In this document: in pieces, positions 23,976 through 35,848 of the stretch
Position numbering within the stretch: the first letter of the stretch is position 1
How the letters are laid out: every line of letters begins with the position of its first letter
DNA from: Voacanga thouarsii
Lineage: Eukaryota; Streptophyta; Magnoliopsida; Gentianales; Apocynaceae
Length of the DNA stretch: 64,000 nucleotides
Assembly (NCBI GenBank): GCA_026120185.1
Contig: JANUWF010003380.1
Span: 999,501 to 1,063,500 of the forward strand
Direction of reading: 5' to 3'
Program-made: the position numbers and the translations under genes
Notes under the pieces: generated by a model
What the model saw: only the letters and a program-made list of their open reading frames with translations
Databases searched by the model: none
What the model was told of the DNA's origin: nothing

Positions 23976-26900
23976 TAGCAATGGCTAGTGGCCGGTTCGG
24001 CCCATCGGGCCGGCGTGTCGGACGGGGCCTGGCCCAGCCTAAAGGCCGAACCGGCCACTGTGCACCAGGCCAGGGGTTAAAACGCCTAACCCGCCACGGG
24101 CCGACCCGCCTCTCAACTTTGGTTTATTACATTTTAGCTCAAAAAACGGCTGAAATATTTTTTTTTTAATATTTTAGTCCCTAACGGTTATATTCTCTAT
24201 TCTAATCCCCAAAACTCTATAAATACCCCCCAATTCAATCCAAAACTCATCAAACACTCTCCAATTCTCTCAAACTCTCTCCAATTCTCCATTTTCTCTA
24301 CAAAAAGTATTAAAATATAATTTATTTTTGTGTTATACTTTTTCAATTATTCAAAAAAATCTTCATATTTTGGAAGATTGTTGAGTAGCGGAATAGTGGA
24401 CACAAGAAGTAAAAAACTCCACAAAGTATTGTTAGTCTTGAATCTTTATCATCAACGAGTTAGTATTTTTTAATCTTACATTCTTATATTTTGGCTTTAT
24501 TAATTGTTTATTTTTTTTAGTTATTTGTTTAATTTTTAAGTTAATTTATTTTTTATATTTTTCAATTCTCTTATTTCATTATTTGTTAATACTTTATTTT
24601 TTAAAACTTTTATTTGAATTTTGATTGCTTATTTTTTTTTTAAAGAAATAATGGATCCAAATCAATATCATCATTTTTCTTCATCACAATCATCTGCACA
24701 TTTTGAATTTAATAAATAATGAAATAGGTAATGAAGACGAAAGTCCTAATAGGCCTAGTGTTAGTGTTTCACAATCACAACCAACTCCAATAATTAATCC
24801 TGATGAATCTAATATAGGTGATGATGATGTTGAAACAATGGATGTTATAACTAAAGCAAAAACATCTATAGTTTGAAATTTTTTTGAAAAATATAATGAT
24901 AATGATAGGGCAACATATAAAATTTGTAGGGTGGTATATGCACATAAAAAGGGAGGAGGAACGGGGACATTAGTTAGACATATAAAAATGTCACATAATG
25001 ATTGGTTAGAAAACCTACTTAAACAACAACAAATACGTACTACAGGAGGTCAAATTGTTGGTAATTTTCAATGTGATCATAGAAAAAATAGAAGTGGATT
25101 TGCTAAAATGATTGTTCAAACTAAATTACCTTTTAATTTTACAAAAAATTCACATTATGAACAATATATGCAAAATAATTGTCAACGAGCATAGAAAAGA
25201 ATTCATAGAACAACATTAAAAAATGATATAATAAAAATATATAAAGAAATGAAAGTGTATCTAATTGCTATATTTGATTCTTATAATTGAAATTTTGCTC
25301 TTACTTGTGATGGTTGAACTGTAATTACTAATGAATCTTATTTGTGTATTACATGTCATTAGATAGATCATGATTGGTTAGTACAAAAAAGAACTATTTG
25401 TTTTAAATTATTTAAATATCCTCATGTAGATAGTAGTATAGCTAGAATGATTACTCAAACATGTCGTGAATATAGGATTTTAAATAAAATTATTTCTATT
25501 TCTTTAGATAATGCTTCAAATAATGATTTCGTCATAGCAATTTTAAAAATTACTATGAATCATATGTTAGATGGTATTTTATTTCATACTAGGTGTGCTT
25601 GTCATATATTTAGTTCGTGTGTTAAAGAAGGATATAAATATATTAATGATATTGTTAATATAATTATAAATGTTGTTTTATTTATTAAAACCTCCCCAAT
25701 TAGGCAACAAAATTTTAAGACATTATGCCGAGAACAAGGTGTATCTTTTAAAAAATTTAGATTAGATTGTAAAATTATATGGAACTCAACTTTAGATATG
25801 TTTGAAAGTGTTATACCTTTTCAAAATCAACTTATTGAATTTTGTAATAGTAATAATTTTCAACCTACACTAACTGAAACTCATTTTGAAAATTGTACTG
25901 CACTTTTAACATTTTTATTTACTTTCAAAGAAGTTACTGAACTTTTATCGGGATCCTATTATCCACTACTCATCATATTCTTCCAACACTTGCTAAGGTG
26001 GCACATATTTTTTGTAAGTATATGGATCATCCCCAATATGGTTATTTTATGAGAAGTGTGTTTAAAAAATATAAAAATTATTATGAAAATATTCCTATTT
26101 TATATCGTATGACATTGTGTATGGATCTTAGAGTAAAGACGACTGGTTTTCATTTAAACAATGAATGATAAAAGATATAAAAGATAAAACAGCTAAAACT
26201 TTATCTGACATGTATAATTTGTATGAGTTTGAGTCTTCTTGTTCTAGTTCTCCTAGTTTAAGTAGGCAAGCTTCATCATCTAGTAGTCACTTTCAACCTC
26301 CACGAAAATCTACCTCTTCAATTTCATCAGTATTAAATCTATGAGGTATTATGAAACGTTAAAAAAGATCGACTACCACCTACAACGAGATGACAATTTA
26401 TGAGATGCAACCCTTGATAGAAAATGAAGATCAACATTTTGATATTTGTGGTTGGTGGAAGGCTTATGTAAATCAATACCCTATTTTATCTAAAATGACA
26501 CGTGATCTTTTGACACCACCAGTCTCTACAGTGCCATCGAAAAGTGTCTTCAGTGAGAGCACTCGAACAATTGATGAAAGAAATATTGATTGGCTTCTCA
26601 AACTTTGGAGATGTTAATGTGTTGTAGTAGTTGGTTTGCAGTCGAAGATAGAACGGCTAATTCGTGGATTATTGATGATGACTCAAATGATGAATGGGGT
26701 GAACCAAGTAATTAGTTTAGTATTCTTGTAATTAGGAATTTATGATAAGTAATATTATGTATTTAATTTTATTTTAAAGATATTTATTATATTTTTAAAT
26801 TTTAATCATTGTAATATTTTTAAGAGGTTTAGGCATTAAGTCCCTCTCTTATGTAATCTTTATTTTATTAATTAATAAAACAGGTAGGGGTCCAAGCCAA

Positions 26901-27122
26901 ACCCCCCACCACTTCAAGGTGATTTTTTTATAATTTTAAAAAATTGTGTTAAGTATGAGGAAAAAAAAAAGAATAAGCACACGAGCCGGCCCGCCCCCGC
27001 CTCACGGGCCAAGGTCTCGGGCCGTGCCGGTCCTAGGGCTTCCGGCCCAAGGATCGGCCCGCACACCATGCGAACCGGTGCACGGCCTGAAACCATGCGG
27101 GCCGGCCCAGTAGCCATTGCTA
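23976..27122 (+). mobile_element. hAT DNA transposon, transposition-dead
   Basis: The ends are inverted repeats: left TAGCAATGGCTAGTGG and reverse-complemented right TAGCAATGGCTACTGG, flanked by a perfect 8-bp duplication ACTGTAAT. This defines a 3147-bp hAT element. The outer 100-150 bases at each end are extremely GC-rich, packed with GGCCGG/GGGCC subterminal motifs, while the interior is very AT-rich. The interior carries a plus-strand transposase gene with stops and a frameshift. The perfect target-site duplication suggests a fairly young insertion, whereas the coding region is badly damaged. Confidence 0.93.
24651..26617 (+). pseudogene. hAT transposase (zinc-finger BED / RICESLEEPER-like) pseudogene
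   Basis: An ATG at 24651 starts MDPNQYHHFSSSQSS. A BED zinc-finger-like segment follows (ICRVVYAHKKGGGTGTLVRH, about 24916-24975). The middle reads FALTCDG-stop-TVITNESYLCITCH-stop-IDHDWLVQKR, the catalytic-core CDGWT..SYL.IT.HWID block of hAT transposases. The C-terminal dimerisation region is recognisable at 26390-26600 (WWKAYVNQYPILSKMTRDLL then PVSTVPSKSVFSES). The long frame is broken by TGA at 24874, TAG at 25192, TGA at 25288, TGA at 25315, TAG at 25360, an apparent one-base deletion near 25965, and further stops near 26166. Several stops fall where the family has Trp. It cannot make transposase. Confidence 0.88.
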
Positions 27123-27130
27123 ACTGTAAT
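27123..27130 (+). repeat. Right target-site duplication ACTGTAAT
   Basis: Exact copy of 23968-23975, directly outside the hAT right terminal inverted repeat. Confidence 0.9.
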
Positions 27131-27313
27131 CGATAATACACAAAAGGCAAACACATAATTCGAGCAAAGACCTTAACAAACTAAATTTCGATTTCTTTAG
27201 TGTCCAACATAATCTCCAATCCTAAAATTCCATAGATTTGATTCCTGAAAAATAAGAAGTAGAGCAGCTCGGAATATAAAGAACCCATACCTCCGGAATA
27301 CTACAATATCTGA

Positions 27314-27583
27314 TCAATCTTCTCCAACCAAGTGAAAAGAAAGATCCGATTTCAGCAGCGAAAGGCTGGATTTTTCCTTTGTAAACAGAGCTAAGATGTC
27401 GAATAACTGACCTATCAATGACGCCAGGAGGAGGGAAACGTGAGTTACGAACCAAAAATGGGCTAACTGAGAATATAAGCCTATGAAGGAGGAGAAGAGC
27501 GAGATGCAGGAGATGATGAGAAATGCCCAACCAAGTGAAGTTGGGGGCATTTTGAGGAAAATGATTGGAGCAAGAGAGGCCAT
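27314..27583 (-). CDS. Truncated plant membrane-protein gene (first exon), unnamed family
   Basis: The ATG at 27583 opens an 89-codon frame beginning MASLAPIIFLKMPPTSLGW, with two strongly hydrophobic segments (about residues 18-38 and 45-70) and then LALFTKEKSSLSLLKS. I recall plant proteins of about 190 residues that start this way and continue after LLKS with a PRDP.EA..LVRLECG-type segment, a further membrane span and a charged Arg-rich tail. Here, after LLKS, the frame reads DLSFHLVGED and stops, as if running into an intron or broken sequence, and I found no downstream exon before or beyond the hAT insertion, which begins about 180 bases after the stop. It is either a real small membrane protein, a truncated gene, or a gene whose later exons I missed. 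Function unknown. Confidence 0.5.
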   Translation of the reverse strand: MASLAPIIFLKMPPTSLGWAFLIISCISLFSSFIGLYSQLAHFWFVTHVSLLLASLIGQLFDILALFTKEKSSLSLLKSDLSFHLVGED

Positions 27584-27755
27584 AGAAAGGAGGAAGAGAA
27601 CGAAATGAAATGAGAAGATTTGGGAATCCTCTCGAGCGGCGGGTAGAATCCTTTGCAGACGACTTAAATACGCGACGGGGTATTGTAAGGGGCAGAGTGG
27701 CCTTGCTGCCACGATCCTCTGAGATTCAGCCATTTGTCGCTCCGATTCGTCCCCC

Positions 27756-28680
27756 CCTCCCAACCCAACCCTCCCCTTTTCCCTACACTACCCTCCCCTC
27801 CGAGAAAATCGTCTTTTCCCCCGGAGAGGTTTTCGGTCGTCCCTTAGACAATACGCCCCAAGTCCCCCCCGAAGATGAGTGCCGGACCGTCAGCCAAGGC
27901 ATTCTCGATTCCGTGGTAATCGTTTAATGCCCGTTCTTGATTCTGCCGTTCTTACTCAGGGGGACTATGGCCGTTCGCGGGGAGAACGAACGGGTCCTCG
28001 GACTCCCGGCCCGGAACACTTGGCTAAAAAAAAAAAAAGACCAACCATCGGCCTGCGGGCCGTTCTCACGGTGCGTCTATCAGCCTGGCTCAGGCAAGGA
28101 CGCAACCGAATCGAGAACGACGATGCACCACCGTCCATAGAAAAAAGAAAGAGAGGTTTGCCGTTCTCACTCGGCGTCCTCACAAGCGAGAAACGGGATT
28201 GATTTTATGTTTTGCCCGACGGCCAGCCCGATTCGTCTCCCCAAATCGTGCCTCCGTTTTCCCCGGAGAGGTTTTCGGTCGCTCCCAAAGAGCATGCCCC
28301 GGGACAAATAGTGCCGACGGCTGGGCCGTGCACGTTGCTAGCGGAAGCTGGGGCTAGCCGATGCACCGAGCGCGGCGCGGTGCCCGGACGCACCCAGCAC
28401 GCACGAGTAGCCCCGATGCCCCAAGCATGCACCCGAGCCCCGATGCCCCAAGCATTCACCGAACCGGTTCCTACTTAGAGGCTTGTCGTGTCGTGTGCTC
28501 CCCACACTCGGCCGGCCGTGCCCGACGCTGGGGCTAGCCGATGCACGGCTCGGTCCCCCGATGCACCGAGCGCGGCGCGGTGCCCGTGCGCACCCAGCAC
28601 GCACGGGCTGCCCCGATGCTCGTTCCCCCGATGCCCCGATCACGCACCCGAGCGGCCCCGATGCATAGGTATAAGTTTCA
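27756..28680. repeat. GC-rich island with nested direct repeats
   Basis: Very GC-rich DNA amid AT-rich surroundings. CGGAGAGGTTTTCGGTCG occurs twice (about 27822 and 28265). A GGGGCTAGCCGATGCAC-type block followed by CGAGCGCGGCGCGGTGCCCG and CGCACCCAGCACGCACG occurs at about 28350-28406 and 28530-28610. CCCGATGC recurs about seven times between 28410 and 28665. Several frames are open on both strands purely because of the composition, and none resembles a protein family. Confidence 0.75.
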
Positions 28681-29880
28681 ATGCATTTAATTAGTAATTT
28701 AAATTTAGAAGTATAAAATAATTTATATCTTTATACATAGGTTTTATTATTTTACAAATTTTATATATAATATTTTATATTATAACATTTGCGTTCTGGA
28801 GTGTACCGAAGGAACTTACTCCTTAATGAATTTTAAATTTTAAAATTAACAAATTACGTTTCTGTCTCCATACCGCGTACCAGAACGAATAACGAATCTG
28901 GTAACTATGATCAGGTGCTGCATTACCTTCATTTCAATTTAGACGAATTCTTTGAATCCAGGCAATCTTGACATTTTCTAAAAAAAAAAAACACATTCAT
29001 TTAAATTGAATTCAGATAATCAATAAATCTAAAATACTCTTAACATTTTCTTAAAAAAAAAAAAACATTCATTTGATTTATTTGAATTCATTGAACTAAT
29101 CATTATACTAACTTTTTTGAACCTCCTAAAATTATGTTGTTTTTAATTTTTCAATTTTCATCTTTTTAGAAACTCCAAAAGAATTATTTTATATTTATAC
29201 ATTTCATCCCTTCAAAAATTTAAAAGTTTTTTTTTATGAAAAACATCATTGTTATTTGAATTGATTTTTTTTTAAATTAGAGTTATTTGAATTTTTTATT
29301 CTTTTAAATATTATAGTTATTTTTTTATTTGAATTATTTTTAAACATAAAAAAATTAAAAAAAATTACTGAAATTATCCCAAAACGCACTAATAACAAAA
29401 TTTTTATTATATTCTTATAAATTCAACTCAAACTCACTAGGATCCACTTACACCACATTTAAAATTTAAAAAAAATCCTAAGTTGCTCAATTACTTTGTG
29501 GGGTAGGCTCGTGTTGTTACCGCGTTTCGTGGGCCCCGTACAGCTGACGGGGAAGAGTAGCTTCTAGTACGTTCCAGGAAGCTTTGATAAATAACCAATG
29601 AAATTAGACAACCGCAGATTGCAAAACCCACTCTAAGCACTACGTAGGAACTCGTGCCACCAATGGCGTTTGGCCTTCACCTCAATCTGCCCTGTGCAGG
29701 GTATTCCTAACGGAAGATCTTCGGTTAAGTTCAGTTCTGATTGCACCTCACAGTAAAACGTGTTAAAACCAATGGATTTACCATATCTGGATACAGCTGG
29801 TCCGTCGATATCTGGCGGCTGACGTCTTGGCACCTTACTACCGTTCGATTAACCGAAATTGACTCTTGGCCTTACAGATT
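28681..29880. other. AT-rich spacer and upstream region of the GTE gene
   Basis: It contains two related A-run segments about 75 bases apart (CATTTTCT, then about 12 A's, then CATTCATTT; near 28974 and 29047). From 29500 the composition becomes promoter-like. No gene seen. Confidence 0.5.
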
Positions 29881-29889
29881 CTATATAAG
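29881..29889 (+). promoter_or_regulatory. TATA box of the GTE gene
   Basis: CTATATAAGG lies upstream of a CT-rich leader. It would place transcription start near 29912 and give a 5' UTR exon ending at the donor AAG/GTAATT (exon end 30355). A 5' UTR intron then runs to the acceptor before 30679. Confidence 0.6.
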
Positions 29890-29937
29890 GCGGTGCGTTC
29901 AGCATTTGGGTGGGTTATAGTGGAAAACAATTTTCCT

Positions 29938-30009
29938 ATGCGCCCGACCTATTTTTTCTCTCTCTCTAAGACGTCGATTGACTGGACTCTCTCTCTAGAA
30001 GAGATATAG
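29938..30009 (+). CDS. Upstream ORF in the GTE 5' leader (23 codons)
   Basis: The first ATG after the inferred transcription start opens a frame MRPTYFFSLSKTSIDWTLS.. that ends at TAG. Further leader ATGs lie at about 30210 and 30323. Translation is possible but undemonstrated. Such leaders commonly dampen main-frame translation. Confidence 0.35.
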   Translation: MRPTYFFSLSKTSIDWTLSLEEI

Positions 30010-30739
30010 AAGTTCGAAGGCTTCCGCGAGCTTTCTCCGCCTCCGGCCTATTTATTTCTGAATTGTGCCATTTCGATCGCTGAATTTCACTAGTGGAGCT
30101 CGCGGAGTTCATTCCTTCGTTTCTTGAAAGATTAGCAGGCCATTTTGTACGCAAAAGTTTGTTTCTTGCTGAAATTGCATTTGGGGCTGCTAATCTAGGT
30201 TTTCCTATTGATGCTTGCTTTGGTACTTTCTTGGACTACTGTGAAGTCATCTTATTGGGGAATCTGGTGAATTTACCTAAATCTTTAACTTTTGTGGAGT
30301 CTTCTCTTGGCACAGAGGATTTTATGGTCGGAACCCAGGAGGGATCTGGGTCAAGGTAATTAGGGTTTGGGCTTTATTCATATGTGTTTTCTTTTGTTGG
30401 TTTTTCTACTTTAGGTGCAAAATTGTGGTGTCTGATACCACCGAATAAGATTACACTTGGTAATGTTCGAAGTTTTCCATGTATCAACTGATTAATTAGA
30501 GCCGCATAGGTTTGTATTTAGGCTTCACGATTTCTCTAAGCTGATAATTTCTTTTGTTGGTACGTCAAGGGGGCAAGTTCAATAATTAGGGGACTTAAAC
30601 TCGGTTAGCAGATGGTAAATTTGTTATATCTTAGGTGCTTCTGAGGACTTAATTTATGGTTTTTTTCCCATCGTATAGGATTTTTTACGAATATTGTTTG
30701 ATAATCTGAGTAAGTCAAGGGAGGAAGGCTTGGAAAGAG

Positions 30740-33700
30740 ATGGCTCGGAAGAATAGATTCCCAGAAGGCTATTCTATAGGTTTTGGTCCTCATTGTGAGT
30801 CAGAGGGTTCAGGTAGTTCAGGGCGGATTGGCACAGGAGTTACTGCTTCGGAGGATTCGATTGCCCCAAGGCAAAAATGGATTGATATAAATTCTGCTTC
30901 GCGAGGTGGGTTTGATGTTCCTGTAGAAGTTGTTCCTCTGTCCAAACTGTCTGCATCAGAGAAGAAGAACTTAGTACTAAGGCTGAGATCTGATCTTGAA
31001 AGGATTCAGATCCTTCAGAAAAAATTTGAGTTGCAGAGGACAAATGCTGTCACACTGTCATCATCTAGTGATATTCTTAGCTGTAGCAACATAAAGAAAG
31101 GTACTCAGACGCTGAATCCAAAAAAATATTCAGGCCAGAGTTCAAGACCCATGAAGAAAGCTAACACTTCAGGTCAAAAACGTGTTTTGAATCGAGGTAC
31201 TTCAGGAAGGTTTGCATCTGTGACCCAAGGTTCAACTTCAAATCCAAATTCGATGCTGTTGAAACAGTGTTCAAACCTCCTGAAAAAATTAATGTCTCAT
31301 CAGTATGGTTGGGTATTCAATGAACCTGTTGATATTGTAAAGTTAAATATTCCTGACTATTTTAGTGTCATTAAACATCCAATGGATCTGGGAACAATAA
31401 AGCGCAAATTTGCTTCAGGAGAATACTCAACTCCTTTAGATTTTCTTGCTGATGTGAGGCTTACTTTCTCAAATGCTTTGACATACAATCCTCCTGGGAA
31501 TAATGTCCATCTGATGGCTGAATCAATGAGTAACTTTTTTGAGCTCAAATGGAAGGCTATTGAGAAAGAACTGTCAGCAGATAGGTCCCAAACACTGCAT
31601 AAAAGTTCTGGACTTCTTGAGGAAACTAAAGTAGTGAAGCCAAGTATCCCTGCAAAGAAGAGAAAACTTAGTCCATCACAGCATTCTGTAGTGCCAGAAC
31701 CTGTTAAACCGAGGATGACAGATGAAGAGAAGCAGAAGTTAAGCAGGGACTTGGAAGGATTGAATGGTGATATACCTGACAATATCATTGATCTTCTGAG
31801 GGAACAAAGTTCTAATGGAGGGGAAGGTGGAGAGGATGAGATTGAGATTGATATTGATGACCTCAGCGACAATGTATTGTTCACATTAAGAAAGCTATTG
31901 GACGAACATTTGCAGGAGAAAGAAAAGTACAATGCAATTGCTGAACCTTGTGAGATAGAGGTATGGATACTGTTTAGTATATTAGATATAAAGATATACG
32001 GTCCTTTCCTTCATGGTTGGTCTGCCTTTGTAATGAGCAATCATGTCTCTGTCTCAGCTGCCTAATGAATCAGGGCTTAGCAGTTCATCTATGCAAGGAG
32101 ACAAAGGTTGTTAATCTTACCCTGTGGTTCCGTGCCTTCATAAAGGACATCTGTATGCATGGGCCTTTATCACCTAAAATTGTAGCTTATATTTTCAGGC
32201 AATGACCTTGATGAGGATGTTGACATCGGAGGAAACGAGCCCCCTGTCTCTTGCTACTCTCCGGTCAAAATTGAAAAGGAATCAGGGCTGAGAGGAAACA
32301 GATCTGTGGCTAATGGGAGGTCTGATGAGAGACTAGGTTTGTTACTTGATCATCATTTCTTCATTTTTTTAACTTTGTGTTCTGATGGTTTATCTTTTTA
32401 GCTTTTCCTGTCATTATCTGTGTTCCCATACATTTGTCTGGCAATATGATTCAGTTTTTCACGGTCAAGTTCTTTGGCATAACCTTTGAATTCCAAAGTA
32501 TGAAATGACATTCCCTTTCTTTTAATTGCAATATAGCTGTAAGAGCGTGACATGGTGTATTGTGAATTCTTGTGGGGCAGTAATATAGTGAATGGGGATT
32601 GTTGTTTTGGTGTTTCCTTCTCTTTTTGCCTAGAGTTTACAATATATTTCTTGCAGATTCCCAATCTAGTGGCCCTTCCGATGGCGAAGTAGAGGCTAAC
32701 CCTTTGACATCAGCAAAGCCAACAGTGGTAAAATATCCATACACTTCATTGGTTTGATTTTAGCAAAATTACTTTCTGGTCTTTTGGTTGGTGGAGATAT
32801 CGTCTCACAGACATCTTATTTCTCCATGCATGCCAGGATACAAGTGGTCCTGCAAGAGATATACAGGAAAACACAGGTGCAGAGGATTTGGCTGAGGGTA
32901 ATTGTAAGTTTGTCAAATTTTCTCCTCTATTTTTCTTCCCTTGGGGTGTGTGTTAGGATGTGTTCATTGCGTATTAGCTTTGCGTATGTAAAGAGAAATT
33001 CATATTTGAATGTACGTACAGTGATTACTATTCCTCTTTAAGACTCTTTTTTTGATTGGACTGTGTACAATAAGTTCAAATTACACAAGGAAAATGTGTG
33101 TTTTAGATTCCCTGTCCCCCCCCTCTTTCTCGCCCCCCGTGCCATGATAGAGGTGATTTCTTTTTAAAAATTTTTAAATTTTAGTTTTTTGGTACATACC
33201 CTGGTATTTTGACCAATTATCTGCTGTTAGATGAGATGCCTGAGTAATCATGCACCTATGTTTTCTACAGTATCTGTCAGTGGGTTGGACCAGCTTGAAC
33301 ACAGTTCCCAAGAGAAGCCACACTCTGATGTGTCAGATGGCCACCAAGACGGTAAGGACTAGAATCAAAGAAGCTGGTTATGTTCTGGTTAGCATGTTAT
33401 CTCTCTTACCCATACGCATCTAACATTGTAGGGGAAAGCACTCCATCTGAGAGGCAGGTCTCCCCGGAGAAGCGGTATAGGGCTGCTATCCTGAAGAACC
33501 GATTTGCTGACACCATCTTAAAGGCGCGTGAGAAGACACTTTCGCAGGTTAGTTGCATGATCGGGTTATTTTTAAATCCACAGGTTTGGCCCAATCATTT
33601 TTATTCCTAGTGGTGTTGCTTGGATATGATTCTCTGCTATTTTATACTTGTCGAGATCAGGGTGAAAAGGGAGATCCTGAGAAATTGCGCCTTGAAAGGG

Positions 33701-34302
33701 AGAAACTTGAGATGCAGAAGATGAGAGGTTGGTTCTCCTGCATCTCCTATACGTATATTCGTTGTTTAATGCCTCTCCATTTGGATGTAAATCAAGAATT
33801 GCTAAATTTACTGTGCTATGACAGAGAAAGCTAGATTGCAAGCAGAAGCTAAAGCTGCTGAAGATGCCCGAAAACGAGCTGAAGCAGAAGCGGCAGCTGA
33901 ACTCAAAAGGAAAAGAGAACTTGAGAGAGCAGCAGCACGTCAGGCATTGTCAAAGGTGAGTGTTGTGGAAAGTTTGGTGTCTTTGATATTTTGCAGAAAA
34001 AGATAAAATCTTATTAATTCCTTTTCCAGATGGAGAAGACTGTTGAAATAAACGAGAACTCTCGATTTCTTGAAGATTTGGAAATGCTGAGAGCAGGCCC
34101 TTCTGAACAACTACCTAGTTCTGTGGATGAAAGTAGCCCAGATCACTTGCTAGAAGGGTTTGGTAGTTTCAAATTTGTGGGCAGTAATCCCTTAGAACAA
34201 CTTGGCTTGTATATGAAAGCAGACGACGAAGAGGAGGAAGTGGAGCCACCTAGTGTTCCAGACATTGTAAATGATGATATAGAGGAAGGAGAGATTGATT
34301 AG
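30740..34302 (+). CDS. GTE: GTE-type BET protein: bromodomain plus NET domain (global transcription factor group E)
   Basis: A nuclear reader of acetylated histones. Coding exons: 30740-31960, 32058-32106, 32199-32336, 32657-32727, 32837-32903, 33271-33351, 33432-33547, 33661-33727, 33825-33955, 34030-34302. All phases agree and give 737 residues. The bromodomain is at about 176-272, with [17 protein letters not shown] and the acetyl-lysine-binding Asn (TYN, about 250). The NET/ET domain is at about 322-395 ([16 protein letters not shown] .. [10 protein letters not shown]). A charged Ala/Glu/Arg coiled coil follows (about 590-645), with an acidic tail ending EEGEID. The [19 protein letters not shown] motif plus coiled coil mark the GTE8-GTE12 subgroup. 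The start ATG follows a spliced leader with upstream ORFs. Two donors six bases apart (after 32897 or 32903) are possible for exon 5. The gene appears intact. Confidence 0.95.
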
Positions 34303-35848
34303 TCTTTCCATCTTTCACTGTGATGTCATCAAACTTATTAGAGATTCATTGGTTTGGTATGGAGGTGTTCTGATTATGAAGAAAAACAAAGAAAGGTCAT
34401 GATTTATGTATGGAAAAGAGCGTAGCGCTCTTGATTGGAGGAGGATGATCATGGAGAAGTTCTATATGTGAGATTGAAGAGGTTGGTCTTTTGCATGAAT
34501 ATTCCCAGTGAACGGGCAATTCCTTCGAATGCGCGTACATCCACTGCCCATGAGTTTCACATGGGAAAGTATAATTTATAGGAGTTGTCTACTATATGAT
34601 ATTTCTTCCCAAGATTTTATCTATCAAGGTTAGACTTTTGCATAGTCATTAACGCCTTATCTACTTTCTTGATTTGTGGATGAAAAAGGATTCTAGTAAG
34701 AATTTCTCTCATATATACATTATCATTGCTGTCAAAAGAATTGTGTGAAATTTCGGTATCTTAATTTACAAGATGCTAATACATTGCTTCCCTTTCCATT
34801 TTACATAGGTGAATTGGAAGAGAAATATGGAAAGTTACTAGGTTGGAGATTGCAAGATGCTTCCCCTATGGGGTTTTTGGCATGTGTGTAGGAATTGATG
34901 GATTTGGAAATGTTATGTAATGTTGCTCATGAAGTTGCTTTGAGGCGATTTGTCTGGTTTGTTTGTTTGTTTTGTTTTATTTTGTTTTGGGGGAGTGTGT
35001 GCTTTCCACCTTGTTACTCGTACCAGTTATGACGTTCATTTGTCAGAATTCTACGCCAGAACCCAAAAAAAAAAAAAAAAGAAAAAAAGCGCCAAAAACA
35101 GAGTTGCAGCTGTACTTCAGAATCCTAGAATCCTATTAATTTAATATGTATGCAATTATATCTGCAAACCAAAAATAGTTGCATAGGGTCCTAAAAAGAC
35201 AAATTGTTTATACCCTCACGCATCTCTCCAAAGTCCAGTCCGCTTGAGTATGAGACCAATTTGGGGTCGAACTCCAAAACCCACAAACGGAAAAATGCCG
35301 TCACCCAAAAAAATCCGGAGGCCCAGCGTTTAGTCTTTTTTTAGTTTTTTGGCTTTCTTGCAATATCCCTGATAGGCTACTACTGTTCCTCCACAAATTT
35401 TTTGGGATATTTACTTTTCCTAAGTCGTTACAACCTCGAAGAAATTCAACAATAAATTCACAAACACATGCACTACTTTTGTGTGCATTTAAAAGTGCCA
35501 ATCCTTCTCCTATTGGATTATGAAATTTCCCCCCACTCCACCCCGCCCACACCGCACCCCTCGCAGCCCTAGCTCCCTTAGCCTATCTTGTTGTATCAAA
35601 AACAAAAAACGCGATATTAATGTGGTGGGGTTTGGGCAACAATAACAAAAGGAGCGACCCCGAGAGTTCTTCCTTGGAACTTTCTTTCTTGAAACTCTCA
35701 AAGGAAGGATTAATAATTCTCGAGAGGTGGCATCTTCGGCTCTGTTTTTCCACTTCTGCATACGATAACATAGCTGGCTGCTTCCGTTCTTGACGCCGAT
35801 TAATCCTCTCTTTCTTCCCATCTCTTCGTTGTCCATTCGAGTTCATCC
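34303..35848. other. GTE 3' region and spacer to the TLC gene
   Basis: The first several hundred bases should be 3' UTR. A 15-base A-run lies near 35066. Minus-strand open frames at 35301-35876 overlap the TLC gene's leader and have no recognisable family. Nothing else seen. Confidence 0.5.

Noticed and set aside
28205..28694. Overlapping Pro/Ala/Arg-rich frames
   Set aside because: Open only because the DNA is extremely GC-rich and repetitive. Frames exist on both strands at once.
30093..30359. 88-codon frame in the GTE leader
   Set aside because: It begins with GTG, not ATG. Only the shorter ATG-started frames are plausible upstream ORFs.
31357..31932. 191-codon minus-strand frame
   Set aside because: Antisense shadow of the bromodomain/NET exon.
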